Part shown: piece after piece, positions 11,640-24,432 of the stretch
How the letters are laid out: every line of letters begins with the position of its first letter
Numbering within the stretch: the stretch's first letter is position 1
From: Anaeramoeba flamelloides
Lineage: Eukaryota; Metamonada; Anaeramoebidae
Length of the DNA stretch: 64,000 nt
NCBI GenBank assembly: GCA_027625915.1
Contig: JANTQA010000060.1
Span: 3,162,001-3,226,000, forward strand
Reading direction: 5' to 3'
Translations under genes and position numbers: made by a program
Notes under the pieces: generated by a model
What the model was told of the DNA's origin: nothing
Seen by the model: only the letters and a program-made list of their open reading frames with translations
Databases searched by the model: none

Positions 11640-11990
11640 TATACAATCAATTTTATTTGATTTAATCTAATTTTTGGTCAATTTCAAAACCCTCTAATTT
11701 CACAGAGTCAGGATTTTGTAAAATTCTTTTGATTAAAATAACTCATTTGAAAAAAGAAACAAAAATATCTAAAATGTTCAAGATCTCAAAAAGAGCCAAA
11801 GATTGACACTTCATAACAAACACAGAGGTGTTTTCAAAATTATATATCCAAACCCTTCAAATTAGACATTGAGTGTTGTTCTTGGGGGCTTTTTTCTAAA
11901 AATATTCTGGTTTTTGATTGTTGATTTTTGGAGATCGATCAAACTTCACTTACTGATTGGTTTTTTGATTAGTTGTTACGCCTTGATAAT
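11640..11990 (+). repeat. Dispersed repeat J copy 1
   Basis: It matches the reverse complement of about 31130-31480. Shared landmarks are AACTCATTTGAAAAAAG, GATCTCAAAAAGAGCC, GGGCTTTTTTCTAAAAAT and TTGTTGATTTTTGGAGATCG. The copy near 31.2 kb keeps a much cleaner internal hairpin. Confidence 0.75.
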
Positions 11991-12645
11991 ATTTCAATAA
12001 ATTTTTTTAAAATGTTTTAGAAAATTATTTTTCACCTTAATTACTCAATTCTTAACAATAATAAATCGTAATAAAGTTTTTTTAATTATTTTCAAAATAC
12101 TTTTTTATTGAAAAAGATTTTTTAATTCTGAAGATTTACTTTTTTAATTGGAATGTAAAATTTATTATACTTGCATTTCTAGCACTTCACTTTTTATTAA
12201 AATACACATACTTTTTTGTGAAAGAAATGGCTATTATGAATCAATTGTTTATAATCTGCTTTATTCATATTTGTAACGAGTATACTTGCCCTCTTAAAAT
12301 AATCGATTCAATTGGGTTTCTGACTGAAAAATGAGAAACTTTGTTAAATTGTATCTTCACAATCATGTTAGTGTTTCAACTAATTCTATAAACAGTTCAG
12401 AAACCACTCTGATTTTTGTACAAGTAACAAAAACATTTTGGATTTATTTTTTCTTTTTTTATACTTTTCCTGTATTCAAGATTCATTTCCAGAATGGAAT
12501 CACAACTTTTTGGTATTTTCCAACAACTTTTTCTGTTTTTCTTCACACTTTTCTCTGTTTCATTTCCCGACTCTGTTAATATCCCTACTTTTTTTACTTT
12601 TTTTTTTTAACAAACTTTTGTGCTTTTTATTCCAATTTTCCCAAG

Positions 12646-13327
12646 ATGGTCGGACTTATTCCATTCCCAATATAAATGACCTGACAATAATAAAATCCAA
12701 GGCTAGTAACCCACAAAAAACAGATATCGTTTATATGAACCAAGGCGGAGAATTGTTCGACAAAAATTATCATCTGATCAACAGTCATGTTTGCAATGAA
12801 AAATTAAAAAAAACACAACAGTTAAAATTCCCAAGAATTAAAGACTTTGAGACTTTCACACAATTTGAACAAGCTGCAATCCAGTGGACAAAAAGTGTGA
12901 AAGAATTACAAAAAGGAATTGAAACACCGATCCCAATTGGAACTCATTATTTCCGACCACATTTTATCTCCTCTGTAAATAACTCTCTTTTTTACACTTT
13001 TTCTTTTTATTGTTTTTCTTCTTTATTCAACTCAAATTACTCTCAATTGTTAAGTTTTTTATTGTACTAAAAAATTGTTTCCAAAAAGTGTTAATTCCAA
13101 AGACTTGAATTAATTTTTCCCTCTTCAAAATTTTACTTTTGAAAACCAAGATAAAAGTTAACGAAAAGAAAAAGAAAGAAAAGAAAAAGAAATTTGGAAT
13201 CCATGATCATCCTTACTATCAACTTTTTGCTTTGAAAAATTTTTGTGATCTAAACGTTAAAGCCTTTGGTGAGATTATCCAAAAATACCCGTCGAAAGCG
13301 GAGAAAAAACTCGTGTTTCAAAATTGA
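12646..13327 (+). CDS. Unknown protein, 3' exons only
   Basis: An exon starting after an AG at 12644-12645 reads DGRTYSIPNINDLTI and continues to PHFISS. The frame then meets GTAAAT at 12975. The coding signal resumes after an acceptor at 13149-13150 (adding a lysine-rich stretch) or at 13188-13189, both in phase 0. It ends ...KAEKKLVFQN with TGA at 13325-13327. The upstream first exon is not identified; an open frame at 12331-12423 is a candidate but its frame does not join cleanly. The segment FETFTQFEQAAIQWTKSV resembles YDSFTDYENALNGWSKIV in the gene starting near 18.2 kb, so the two may be related or share a domain. I do not recognise the family. Confidence 0.6.
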
Positions 13328-13369
13328 ACTTGTGCTTTTTTTTTTTCTTCTTGTTTCAATACAACATCT

Positions 13370-13690
13370 AATTAACCCTAATAAAAAACTTTTTTTATAA
13401 CATGTTATATGTGTGATATATACATGTTTTAAAGGATGAATGTGTTTTAAAATTTGAAATACAAATCATATATAATAACTATAACACCTTTTAAAACATG
13501 TTTTTAAAAATACTCACATTTTAAAACATTTTTTTATTGTTTTAAAACGCGTTTTAAAGATTTGTAACATGCCTTATCCATGTTATATATCATAAAACGT
13601 GTTACAAGATATGTTTTAAATTTACTTAATCAAAAAAAAAAACATTTGAAGAACATGTTTTAAAATTGTTTTAAAGGCAAAAAAATAAAA
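13370..13690. repeat. Repeat N copy 1, rich in AACATGTT/TTTTAAAACATG palindromes
   Basis: Several overlapping short palindromes built on ACATGTTTTAAA and TTTAAAACATGT alternate in both orientations. Weaker relatives lie at about 16740-16870 and 29600-30310. No coding signal. Confidence 0.6.
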
Positions 13691-14035
13691 TTTATATATC
13701 ATGTTATTATAAAGTTTTATAATTATTATAAGTATGTTGTAAACTTTTAAATACAATAATAAAATGAAATTCTGATATTAAATTATTTGAGAAGATTAAA
13801 AAATTAAAAAATGAAAGTCTTCTTAGTTTATATTTATTTTTTTGTATGGAAAAAAATAGAAGAAGAAAAGAAAGTAAGTAAGAATGAGTTTATTGTTTCA
13901 GGTAAATATCATATTTATTCGAATGGTAATGTATATTTATTGATAAATATTTTTTTGGTTCTTTGAAATGTTGTTATTAAATTGATTTACCCACTTTTGA
14001 ATTCTAAGGAAATTAAAGTAATGAGTTTTTAGTTT

Positions 14036-14092
14036 TCTGTGATTTCTGTGATTTCTGTGATTTCTGTGATTTCTGAGATTACTGTGATTCTT
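14036..14092. repeat. Short tandem repeat, 9 bp unit
   Basis: TTCTGTGAT is repeated in tandem about four times, followed by two altered copies. It is an ordinary minisatellite with no sign of coding. Confidence 0.9.
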
Positions 14093-14765
14093 TTCATTTT
14101 TTTGTTCAAATGATTAAAATCCTATTTGCTTTATATGTGGAAGAAGAAAAAGAAATAAAGAGAAGAATAATTTTAAGAAAAATAAAGTGGTATAAAAATA
14201 TATTTAAAATTAAAATAAAAAAATAAAAAAATAAATAATAAAAAAAGAAAATTTCGAAAACCAAATCGTATTCTTAAAAACTCGGTACTTTATAGATTCA
14301 ACCAATCTATAAATGTCTTAAATTAAAACTTAATAAAGTAACCTATTTCATTTGATCTATATTTGTTCAAATATTTAGAACTCCTTGTTAAAACAAATTA
14401 TGGTGGTGATCGAAAAAAATTGATAAAAAGGAAATAGCCACCAGCCCATTCAACACTTGGGGCACAAAAACACACATTTTTAAGTTTTTACTTTTTTTGT
14501 ACTCTCTTTCATTTTTTTCTTTTTTTCAGAATACTAAATTGTGTTTAAAATACTTCTAATCGCTGTAATTAAAAGATTCTTTTGATTACTCTTTGCATTA
14601 GGAATCACAAATTTAGTCACTTCAAAACCCTCTCTTTAACAGATTAAGAGCTCTTGAGCACTTAACCCTTACCAATAAAACCTACTCTTTTTCATTTCTT
14701 ATTGTTCTTTCTCTTTTTCTTGTCATTGGGGGGATTTTATGTTTTCTTTCATTTTGTAAAGAAAA

Positions 14766-15492
14766 TAAACCCCATTCCAAAAATTTTGACACACCCAAAA
14801 TCAAAAATAGGCAAAAAAACCCAATTTATTGTATTTTTCCAAACTGAATATAAAAACACATTTAAGTTACCCAGTATTAATGTTTTAATAAGTAATCATT
14901 TCAATCCAAATAAAAGAAAAAAATATACAGTCGGTTTCACTTATAAGGCACAAACTTTCAACGAAATTTTAGGCACAAAAAAATCTCAAATTAAAGCACA
15001 AAGATTAAATTCTAGTAAAAATAAATTGTAAAAAAAAATTCCAAAATTTTGCCTTAATTTGAGATTTTTTTGTGCCTTAAATTTCGTTGAAAGTTTGTGC
15101 CTTAAAAGTGAAACTGGCTGTAAAACTCAAAAATAAAAATTGGTGTGTCCAAAATAATGAAACGAGCTGAACAAAAAATGTATTGGTAAATTTGTTGACA
15201 TTTCACAAACAATTGTTGATCGATCAAATGATAAGATACCATCTACCAATTGTATGTTCTTTTTCCAATTTAACAAACTCAACACTAACCTTCTATCAAC
15301 CATTGAAAAAAAATTTCAGATCTAAGGAAACAGATTACTGTAACAGCAAAAAAGGAAATGAAAACAAAACAAAAATAGACAAAAAATGAAATAGTTTGTA
15401 AAATCAAAATTCTTTCCAAATTGAATTTAAAGTGGAGTATTGTTATTCTTTCAACTGTTAAAACTGTGTACAAATTTTTGGAATATAGTTTA
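14766..15492. mobile_element. Tc1/mariner-like MITE, family E copy 1, with nested MITE
   Basis: The ends are inverted repeats around CCATTCCAAAAATTTTGAC on the left and GTGTACAAATTTTTGGAAT on the right. Removing the nested family A MITE (197 bp) leaves about 530 bp, the same length as the second copy at 42146-42675, which lies in the opposite orientation. Open frames inside are short; no transposase is present. Confidence 0.8.
14926..15122. mobile_element. Mariner-type MITE, family A copy 3 (nested in E)
   Basis: The ends are TA-CAGTCGGTTTCAC and GTGAAACTGGCTG-TA. The uninterrupted sister at 42.5 kb reads, on its minus strand, CCAAATAAAAGAAAAAAA followed by TTATAAAAG. Here the element sits at that TA and is flanked by TA on both sides, a second clean case of TA duplication. 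Confidence 0.9.
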
Positions 15493-15544
15493 TATTGTAT
15501 GAGTTATAATCTTACCTACCGTATAGTTAGGATAAAAATCATTA

Positions 15545-15790
15545 AAGCAATTTTAAAATGCCGTTGAGTGTCGTAAAGTGTCAGGTTTTCTAGAATTCAA
15601 AAGAATGAAGAAAAAATCAAAGATTTTTCGTAATTCTTTTAAATTTTGGAAAACCTAACGTGAAGTGCCTAGGTTTTTTTTAATTTGAGAAATAAAACGA
15701 AAATTAAATAAATTTTCTGTTTATTTCTCAAATTAAAAAAAACCTAACGACAAACAAGAGGTAATTTTCTTGGATCGCATCACTTAAATA
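15545..15790. repeat. Hairpin repeat G copy 1
   Basis: Contains GTGTCAGGTTTTCTAGAATT and its near-inverse, then a second hairpin whose arms carry CCTAGGTTTTTTTTAATTTG and CAAATTAAAAAAAACCTAAC. The same two-hairpin layout recurs at about 20935-21435 and 30412-30870. Confidence 0.7.
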
Positions 15791-17559
15791 ATAAAAGTAA
15801 TAAAAAATATTAAAAATAAGATTTGAAAAAGAAAAAAGAAACTTAAATTTCAGGAGATCTGAATGAGATAGACTTACTTTTTAATAATGCCAAGTATCCA
15901 TTTAACTTTTTTTTAAAAGCATTACATCTTCCACCAAAGTATTTCATATAATGAATTTGTTGAACTTTGTAATCTTGTTTTGAACACAAACACATAAAAA
16001 ATCTTCAAGCATTTTTTTGTTTAGAAGATATAGTATTTTTTGAAAATTAGCTTAAAACCCAGTGCCAGCCTTTTTAAATGAAAAAAAAACAAGAAATTGA
16101 ATAAGAAAAAAGAAAAAAAAGCTTAAAAATAAGAAAAAAAAACAGATCGTTTGGAGTCTGTGTACTTTTTGGATTGTAATGTGACTGAAGTGGTTTGAAG
16201 GGTTGAGAAATGTAAAACCATAATTATCTGAGTTTGATCTTTGAACAAAGGTATGGGTATGGATTCATTGCTGTTAAATTTTTATTTTTATTTGTTAAAT
16301 GAGAAGTTGATAAAACTGAAAAACAAAAAAATGAAAAGAGTTACAAATTTTTTTTTGAACAACAAAAAATAAGAGAAATTATAAATTAACAGTTAAATTT
16401 ATTCTGCTCACTATTTTTTTGAATAGAATTATTTGTTAACCAAAATCAGAAATTCAAAAACAAAAAAGAAAAATATAAAATTTCGTTAATTTTTTTACTG
16501 TTTTTTCATATTAGATTTAATTTTGAAGTCGATCCCTTTTGTGATGGTGTTTTGAAAATAAATTTTTCAAGTTTATTGTTTGTTTTGGTGAATTGAAATG
16601 GTAACTTTATTTCAGATTTTTTCAAGTTCCTTTCAAAGACTAGTTTAGGAATTTTTTCAAAGATTTGGTAGCTGTTCATAAATTTTCGCTAATTTTATAA
16701 ATTGTTAACGAAGAAAACAAAAAAAGTAAAGATCTTAGTTAGATATTTAAAATTATTTTGTAACATGTTATTAGAGTGTTATAAAAAAATTGAAATCAAA
16801 AATGGACAATATTATGGGGAATTTTGTTTTAAAAATGTTTGAAAGGTGTTTTAAATTTTTTTTTTTTATTAGGGAACCAGCCAATAATATACACAAGGCA
16901 AAATCATTTTTGTGTGTTGAACCATTGATGTTTTGAGTAAATTTTTAATTAGGAATGGAATTTGTTGCAATTTGTTCAAAATTTTCATAATTTACTAATT
17001 TTGAAAATTTTTTATTTTTTTTTGGGTTAAAAATTCACAAAAATTTACTCTATTTTTTGAGAAATTTTTTACGATTTGATCCTTTATTTTTAGAATTTCT
17101 TTTTTAAATAATCTTACAACTTTAAGAAACCAATTCATTTTTACTTTTTGTTTTTTGTTGTTATCGTTGATCATTTTGAATAATAATGCTTTCTGTGTAC
17201 ATAAAATATTTCTTTCTTACATAACAGTAGTAATTTCTTGAGTTGAAGGGTCATCAATCCAATAAAAAGGAATTATCATCCAATAATAAAAGAAAACATT
17301 CCCATTCATACATACCTTTCATGACAATTTGAATGATGGTGTAAATTAGATTCGGCTATTTTATTTACTCAACAAATCAACTTTTGTGTGTTTTTTTATA
17401 GATTATATAAAAAAAAATACTAGCATTTTTTTTTAAAGGTTTTGATCATAAAAATTATAATCTGGCAAATTTGAACATTCAATTTTGACCTTAACATAAG
17501 CTATTTCCAAAAAAAAGTTATGCAAATTTATTTTCAAATATCTTTATTAAATTCAATCG
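15791..17559. other. Non-coding stretch upstream of the large + strand gene
   Basis: No gene is firmly supported. A 50-codon minus-strand open frame at 15843-15995 (MCLCSKQDYK...) has a rather coding-like middle (KYFGGRCNAFKKKLNGYLALL) followed by a good GTAAGT donor, so it could be an exon, but no partner exon is found. A fragment of repeat N lies at 16740-16870. Confidence 0.45.
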
Positions 17560-18110
17560 TCATAAAACTAATTTAAATATACAAAATCATTAACAGTCAT
17601 TTATCGATTCTTGATAATAATTCAATTTGTTTGTTAGGTATGGTATTCCATAAACAAAATATATTAAATTTACTGATTTTGTTTTTATCTGGGATTTTTT
17701 AAGGTGATAATTACTATTTATTATTTTTCTTTTTGATCAAAAAAATCGTTTTCAGAACTTGTTTAATCTCAACAAATTATCTAATATAATGGAAAACATG
17801 TAACCATATTTAATAGTTTAAAAAATCCTTTATGCCCTTACCATATTTCCAGTTTTTGATTGAAATTGGTTATGCATTGTTTTTTCTCCAAAAAAAGTGC
17901 TATTTTTTTTTCTTTATTTTTTGGAAATATTTCAACTAATCATATTTTGAAATAAATACATTTACCATTGATTCCATCACTATTAATATCTAACTTTATT
18001 TGGTATTGTCAGTTAACAAAATACCTTCACTAACAAAGATGATATTTTATGAAATATTAAAAAAAATGCCCTGCTTTTCCAGAAATACCTTAATATTTAA
18101 TCTTAAACTA
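17560..18110 (+). repeat. Dispersed repeat H copy 1
   Basis: It is collinear over about 550 bp with 35585-36130 in the same orientation. Shared blocks include TTCTTGATAATAATTCAATT, CCATATTTCCAGTTT, TTTTTTGGAAATATTTCA and CACTAACAAAGAT. The ends are not clearly inverted. It lies in the likely 5' intron or upstream region of the gene at 18167. Confidence 0.8.
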
Positions 18111-18166
18111 TTATTCGAATTGTTTTAAAAATTAAAAATAATTTTTACTTTCTAATATATATATAG

Positions 18167-18784
18167 CAAGAAGAAGAACAAGATTTTGAACATTTATCAT
18201 TATCTGCATATGATGAAAAAAAAAGTAGCCGATCGTCAAGTGGGGCCTTTGATCATTTAGTCTCACCAAGAGATAGAAATTCAATTGGAGAAATCTCAAA
18301 ATTCAATTTTAAAGAAATTGATAATGATATTTCATCAGTAACATTTTCTTTTTCTCATTTAAATGTTGAATAGACATCTGCTTATTTTTCTAACCTATTC
18401 TTAAATGAAAATACTGTTTTAACCAATTTATATTTTTTTATTAATATGATTACACTAGAAAATTGAAGATGAATTATTACCTGATTTCCTTGAAGATACC
18501 ATTTCAATTCTTGGAGAAAATGAAATATGGTCAAATTCTTTAATTCCTATAGAACCCGATCCTTATAATTATGATTCATTTACAGATTATGAAAATGCAT
18601 TGAATGGATGGAGTAAAATTGTGATGAAATCTTTATCACGTATCCCGCCACATGCATCGGATTTTAAAAATTTACATGGTTTACATGATATTGAATCTAA
18701 GAACGAAAATATGGTTATTAAAAAAATAAAAAGCCAAAATGAGAATAAAAATAACAATAACAATAATAATTATGATTATAATAA

Positions 18785-18817
<33 letters not shown>

Positions 18818-20167
18818 TGATGATGATAAAAATAAAAATAAAAACAACAACAGCGGCAACAACAACAATAATAATAATCAAGGGATTAGAAAACAGAAAA
18901 ATGACATATTTTATTCAAATGTTTATAGTGATTTCCAATCTTGGATTTTGAAACAATATTTAATTTCTAATGATTTCTTGCCAAAAACTGGATTAATTGC
19001 CATTGAATCTTTAATTTATCAGTTCAAGAACCTATCAAATAAAAATTTAAATTATAGATATTTTATTTGCAGCTCTTTAAAAAATAGATATTTATTTGAA
19101 GGCACACATACTCTAGTGTATCAAAACAATAACGATAACAACAATATGAAGGAATTTATGAGGTTAACAAAAAACCTTAAATTGATTGTTCCAACCGTAA
19201 CAAACGAAGTAAATAATCAACAGGAGTTATCTTTATATGAAAGACTATTAATTTTTTTCGAATATGTTAAAGGATCAATACATGAAAGTATAACATTAAA
19301 ACCATTTAGAGTAATGGGAAAATTACATGGGACTTTTACCATTAAAGATAACCATAATACTTCTAAAAATGATGAGGAAAAAAAAAATCTCGAAGATAAT
19401 GAAATTATTAAAATTAATAATGGTATTGACAATTTAGGTTATTATTATCTACGTAGGAATGATGTATTAACGAGATTGATGCAAAAAAGTGAAGACTGTG
19501 AAAGGAAAATTGAAAATATAGATGTGATTTTTAATATACCAAAATATGACGTTGATTTCCCTATTGATTTAAATCAATTACAAAATTTAAATACTAATGA
19601 ATTAAACAAAACGAGAAAGTTATTTCAAAAAAACACTCAAATTGAAAAGCATAATTATTTGTATAGCTGGTATTATCCTAAAACGGTTACAAGTGAGTTA
19701 ATTACTAATCAACTTAATTTAGCTTCGAAATTAATTGCTAAAAATAAACACAAATTGAAGATACAAGAGTTAATATCAATTTTAAACATCCAAATGAATT
19801 TAGATACTTTTAAAAAATTCTTAATGATTTCAATATATTATGAAAGCATAGAAACCATTCATTTGGATATAATACACTCCTTAATTAATAAAGACACAAT
19901 AAAAAAGTTATTGGATTTATATCATCACTCTTGCTCAAAATTAATACATTCAAAGGTAAAATAATCTTTTTTTTTTTTTATTATAAAATGAAATTTTTTT
20001 TTTGAATAATTCTTTTTTTTCTAAACTAAAATTGTAAATTAAAATTAAATTCTTTCTGTTAAAATTTTATTATTCATGATATTTGATGAATAATAATCAA
20101 ATAAATAGTAAAAAACCTAATCCTTTTCTAAACACCATTTCAAAAATTGTGACTCACATGAAATAAA

Positions 20168-20222
<55 letters not shown>

Positions 20223-23200
20223 TTTAGTATTCAAGAACAACAAAGAATTAAATCTATTAGTAATTCACTTTTAAATCATTCTAAATATATAAAAACCCGA
20301 TATTTTAAAAATTAAAAAAAATAAAACCAAAAACTAAAAAAAAGTGAGTCACAATTTTTGAAATTAGCATTACAGATTTTTTATTTTCTGAACTTTCACT
20401 GAAAAAAAGTTAAATAACAAGATTTTTTATGAATAATTAAATTCATTTTAAAAGACCTGACATTGTCTCAATTTTCTTAAATGATTATTTTTCTTTTTGA
20501 AGATCTTTTTTTTTTTTTCCAAATGATCTTTTACAAAAAAAAAAAAAAAAAAGAAAAAAAAAGAAAAAAAAAAAGAAAAAGAAAAATTAGCAAAATTAAA
20601 AAAAATGATTCTGATCAAAAAATTTGAAAATATTTTTTTAATAATAATACGGGGATAAACCCCCAAAACAACTTCCATTAACATTATAAAGTGAGTCAAA
20701 ATTTTTGAAAAATAGTTTAGTTAATACCGAGATATATTTATTTTTCGGGAAAATATTTACAAAAAAGAACAAAAAACATTTTTTTTCCAAAATGAAAAAA
20801 TATTCCTTTTTATTTATTTGTTGAGAGAAAGGAACAATTAAAGAAATTTTATCAAAATAGAAAAAAAGAGAAGAAGAAAAATAAAATAAATATTAATATA
20901 AAAAAATTAAAAACTTTTCTACATTCATTATTTTTTCAAAAATTCAAGAAACAAATCAAAGATTTTACTCAATTCTTTTAATGCTTAAAAAAAATATTCG
21001 AAAAGCACTTTTAGGTTTTTAAGAGTTCTCTATTTATTTTGAAAATCAATAGATTTTCGTTGGGTTTTTTTTGAGTTTTCTATTTATTCGGATTTTCAAT
21101 AGATTTTCGTTAGGTTTTTTTTACTTTTTAAAATAAACCGAAATTTTATTAAAATTTTCTGTTTATTTTAAAAAGTAAAAAAAACCTAGAACACTTCACA
21201 AATAAAATAGAAAACCTCAAAAAAAACCGAGATCATTTAACAAATAAAACAGAAAACCTCAAGAAAATTGCGATTAGATTTTTTTTTTTAATTTTTGTGT
21301 TGTTTACAAAATAAATAAATTTTTGAAACAAAAACAAGAATTAAAAAAAATAACATTAGATTTACTGGGATTCAAAAGAATAGAGTAAAATCTTTGATTT
21401 TCCTCCACTCTTTTGAATTCTGGAAAGGTAACACAACTGAAGAAACTCTATTCACTCCACGGAAGTTACCCAGAATTCACATGAGAGACAAGAATATGAT
21501 AGAAAGATTATTAATAATAAATAAAAATTCCTCAATCTGTGATTAATAATTGGTATTATATAATCTTTAAATATTTTCCCACGGACTTTCTAATCAACAA
21601 AAACTTTCTAAATATTGTAAATCAAGGGTTTTTTTTTTTTTTTTTTGTAAAGTTGAATCAATTTAATTAATATTATTTTTTTTATTATTATATTTTTTTT
21701 CTCAAAACAACTTTTATGATTCTAATTTAATTAAACCTTTTCTCAATAAATAAATAAATAAATAAATAAATAATATCACTCCTCTATCTCTCTTTTTTTG
21801 AACCTTACATATCATAAATTAAAATAAAATAAATAAAAAAAAAAACATGAAAAAATAGATTTCATATTTAATAATTGAATTTATGAAGACTTCGAATGGC
21901 ATATCGACATTAAATCATTTATCAATCCAAAAAGAAACAAAATATCTATATTTATTATCTTATTCAATTCATTGGTTTTCCAATGATCAATCACTAATTT
22001 CCCCGTTAATACCAGAAGAATACAGTTGGTCTAATTTGCTTTTTAAAAAGGATTATAAGAATATTGAAAGTGCCATTTTTAAAATGTATTATTTAACAAA
22101 AATTTTAACTTTCATGACAATAAAAAAAAATGAATCAAAATATAAAAAGATTTCCCCAAGAGTTGAAGAAATGTTAAGTAACATTCGGACCCTTTTAATA
22201 CGTGATATTAATATCAATCATGAATATTATGAAAAAAATATTTGGCTTGGAATAAATAATCGTTCCACGACTATTTCTGGTTACTACTTATTTATTTTAA
22301 CGCAATTAATTAAACAAAAAAACGATAAATTTCATAAATTATTTATATCATCAGAAAATTTCAATTTAACAAAAATGATATTTAATTTATCATTTTCCAA
22401 ATTTAGGCATGTAAGAATTTGTTCCCAAATAATTATTGATATTATTATCCAAGATTCAGAATATGTAATACATTTGATCAATTCAATTTTTGATATGAAA
22501 AATGGATTGTTAGAAAAAATATTTCCAACAGCCAAAACAGATAATATTTATTCAACAAAATATAAAATACAATATAAAAAATATTTTCATTTGAATTATT
22601 ATAATAATAATAATAATATTAGTTCCTTAATTTTTTATAAAATTTTTAAATACAAGTTCGAAAGACTAAATAATTTAATTGATGAGCATTTATTAGATAA
22701 AGAAAAGAAAACAAAAGTTAACCAAAATAAATTGAAAAAAGAAGAATTAAAAGAAAATTTATTTATTATTAATTCAGGTTATTTTGAAATTTTAGTTGAT
22801 CATTTATATGATTTAATTTTGGCAAAAGAAAGATCAAATTTATTTCTGAAATTAATTAGCAAAATTATCTCCAAGATGAGTAAAATTATTTTGAAAATTG
22901 GCCAAATTAAAATATGCTCTGATAACCCAAATAAGGATAAGAATGTGAATCATGATGAAACTTTAATTGATCAAAATGTATTAATTCCAAAATTGTTTTA
23001 TATAAAAACGTCCACTTTAGAAAAAATTTTCAAAATCATTTCTATAGAGGAGCCAATTTCAAATAAATTAAAATTTTATTTAATGGAAGCACTAATTAAT
23101 TTTTCAATAGAACCAACAATCTATGATTATTATATTTCGCAGGATAAATTCTTTTCATATATTTACACTTGTATTAGATGTACGGAAAATTATAGATTAG

Positions 23201-23847
23201 CTACATTAACTTGGAATTTCATTTATAACATTATACTGTATAATCCAAATTCAAAAAAGCAATTATTCGATGAAAAAAAATTGCAATATTATTTTGGATT
23301 AATTAGCAGTGGTGCCACAATCACTATAATCACATCGGGTCTGAATTTTCTCAATAGGATGCTTACATTTAATGAAAATTTAAAATGTGCACATTTAATT
23401 CAAAAGCAATTAAAGTCAAATGAATCTTTAAATAAATTAAAAGTTAGAATTAATGATATACACCAAAAATTTTTAGACTTTTTTAATAAGCATTTGGTGT
23501 TTGTTAAATTGAATATGTTATATATGAAATTTTTTAAAGAGGATTCAAATAAGCAAAACAGTGATTTCGTTTTTTCAAAATTGGCCAAAAGTTATTTTTT
23601 AATATTATCCAAACCTTATTGCCAAAAAATTTTAAAAATAAACAGAAAAAAGGATCCTTATAAAGATGGTTTTAAATTTTTTGAATTAATCCTTTTTGGG
23701 AAAAATAGAGAGTTTGGAAATTCTACCACAGTCCTTATTTCCCAACAAAATCAGCCTTTACTTTTGCTTGACACTCAACAACAAAATTCCCCGCAAAATT
23801 GTTCAAACAAAAAAAAGAAATTTTCTAATTGGTTCAAAAAAAAGTAG
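18167..23847 (+). CDS. Large helical-repeat protein, 5' end not found
   Basis: Three exons are supported: 18167-18337, 18459-19955 and 21859-23847, all joined in phase 0 at GT-AG sites (donors GTAACA and GTAAAA; acceptors ACTAG and AATAG). The joins read ...DISS|KIEDELLP and ...LIHSK|ISYLIIEF. The product is about 1,219 residues plus any missing N-terminus. It starts acidic and Ser-rich, has an Asn/Asp/Lys tract at 18743-18880, and then long leucine- and isoleucine-rich helices that look like an ARM/HEAT-type solenoid (for example KLKFYLMEALINFS and LNFLNRMLTFNENLK). It ends in a basic tail, KKKKFSNWFKKK. The FTDYENALNGW motif and solenoid resemble, from memory, scaffold proteins of the ScaA (Sca1 complex) type, but this is only a suggestion. 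The second intron is 1,903 bp because repeats entered it. Confidence 0.75.
20136..20368. mobile_element. MITE family M copy 1, inside an intron
   Basis: Inverted ends around ATTTCAAAAATTGTGACTCAC (left, 20137-20157) and GTGAGTCACAATTTTTGAAAT (right). It lies inside intron 20 kb of the helical-repeat gene and contains a long (AT)n run. A relative of one arm is at 50928-51050. Confidence 0.75.
20174..20221. repeat. (AT)n microsatellite within MITE M
   Basis: About 24 AT dinucleotides just inside the left arm, likely extended by slippage. Confidence 0.95.
20815..21580. repeat. Dispersed repeat K copy 2, interrupted by hairpin repeat G
   Basis: The outer parts (20815-20935 and 21477-21580) match 6419-6660 in order, including AAAAGAGAAGAAGAAAAAT and GATTAATAATTGGTATT. 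The middle is a G-type insertion. All of it lies in the intron 19956-21858. Confidence 0.65.
20935..21435. repeat. Hairpin repeat G copy 2
   Basis: Carries ATTCAAGAAACAAATCAAAG and a partner at its right side, with TTAGGTTTTTTTTACTTTT and AAAAGTAAAAAAAACCTAGA as a long central hairpin. Two extra blocks of GAAAATCAATAGATTTTCGT type sit between them. Confidence 0.7.
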
Positions 23848-24432
23848 ACTTTTATTATTCAATTTACTTTATACACATATGCCCATGATTTTATATTTCA
23901 AGACTCAGTGAGATGGGTTATGGAATATATTTTTCGTAATTTATGTTCCAAAATATATATTCCGGATTATATATTTCCAGAAATATCGATCATGAAATAG
24001 GAATTCTTTAATAAAAACAATTATTTTTTAAATATTTAATTTAAATAAAAACAAAATACAAAATGATTTTTATTTTCATTTTTAGGCTTTTATTAATGTT
24101 CGTCTAGTTATATCAAAATTGGTAAAAGTACCTTAAATAGTAAAAATTTGGAAAGTATTTCTTTAAATTTGAAAAAAAAAATGTTACAAACTTTTTAGTT
24201 CAAGTTACATTTTTTATATTTTTGTTGATCAGTTTTAATTCAAAGATTTTTTCTGGTTAATATAAAGTAACTTGGTCAAATTATTTGATTTTCGATCTTT
24301 TCTTTGATATAAAATGTTTTGAAATTAGAGTTGTCAGATTTTGAAAAAGAAAATTGAACTAAAAATCTGATTCAATTTCAAAAAATTATTTTTAGCTGTA
24401 GTGACCCAAGTTTTAATCATTGATAAACTATT
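23848..24432. other. Non-coding stretch after the helical-repeat gene
   Basis: AT-rich, with no open frame of note. It includes the 3' flank of the gene ending at 23847; I see no clear terminator or structured RNA. Confidence 0.6.

Noticed and set aside
18681-18881. Minus-strand poly-isoleucine frame
   Set aside because: It is the antisense of the Asn tract in the real + strand exon.
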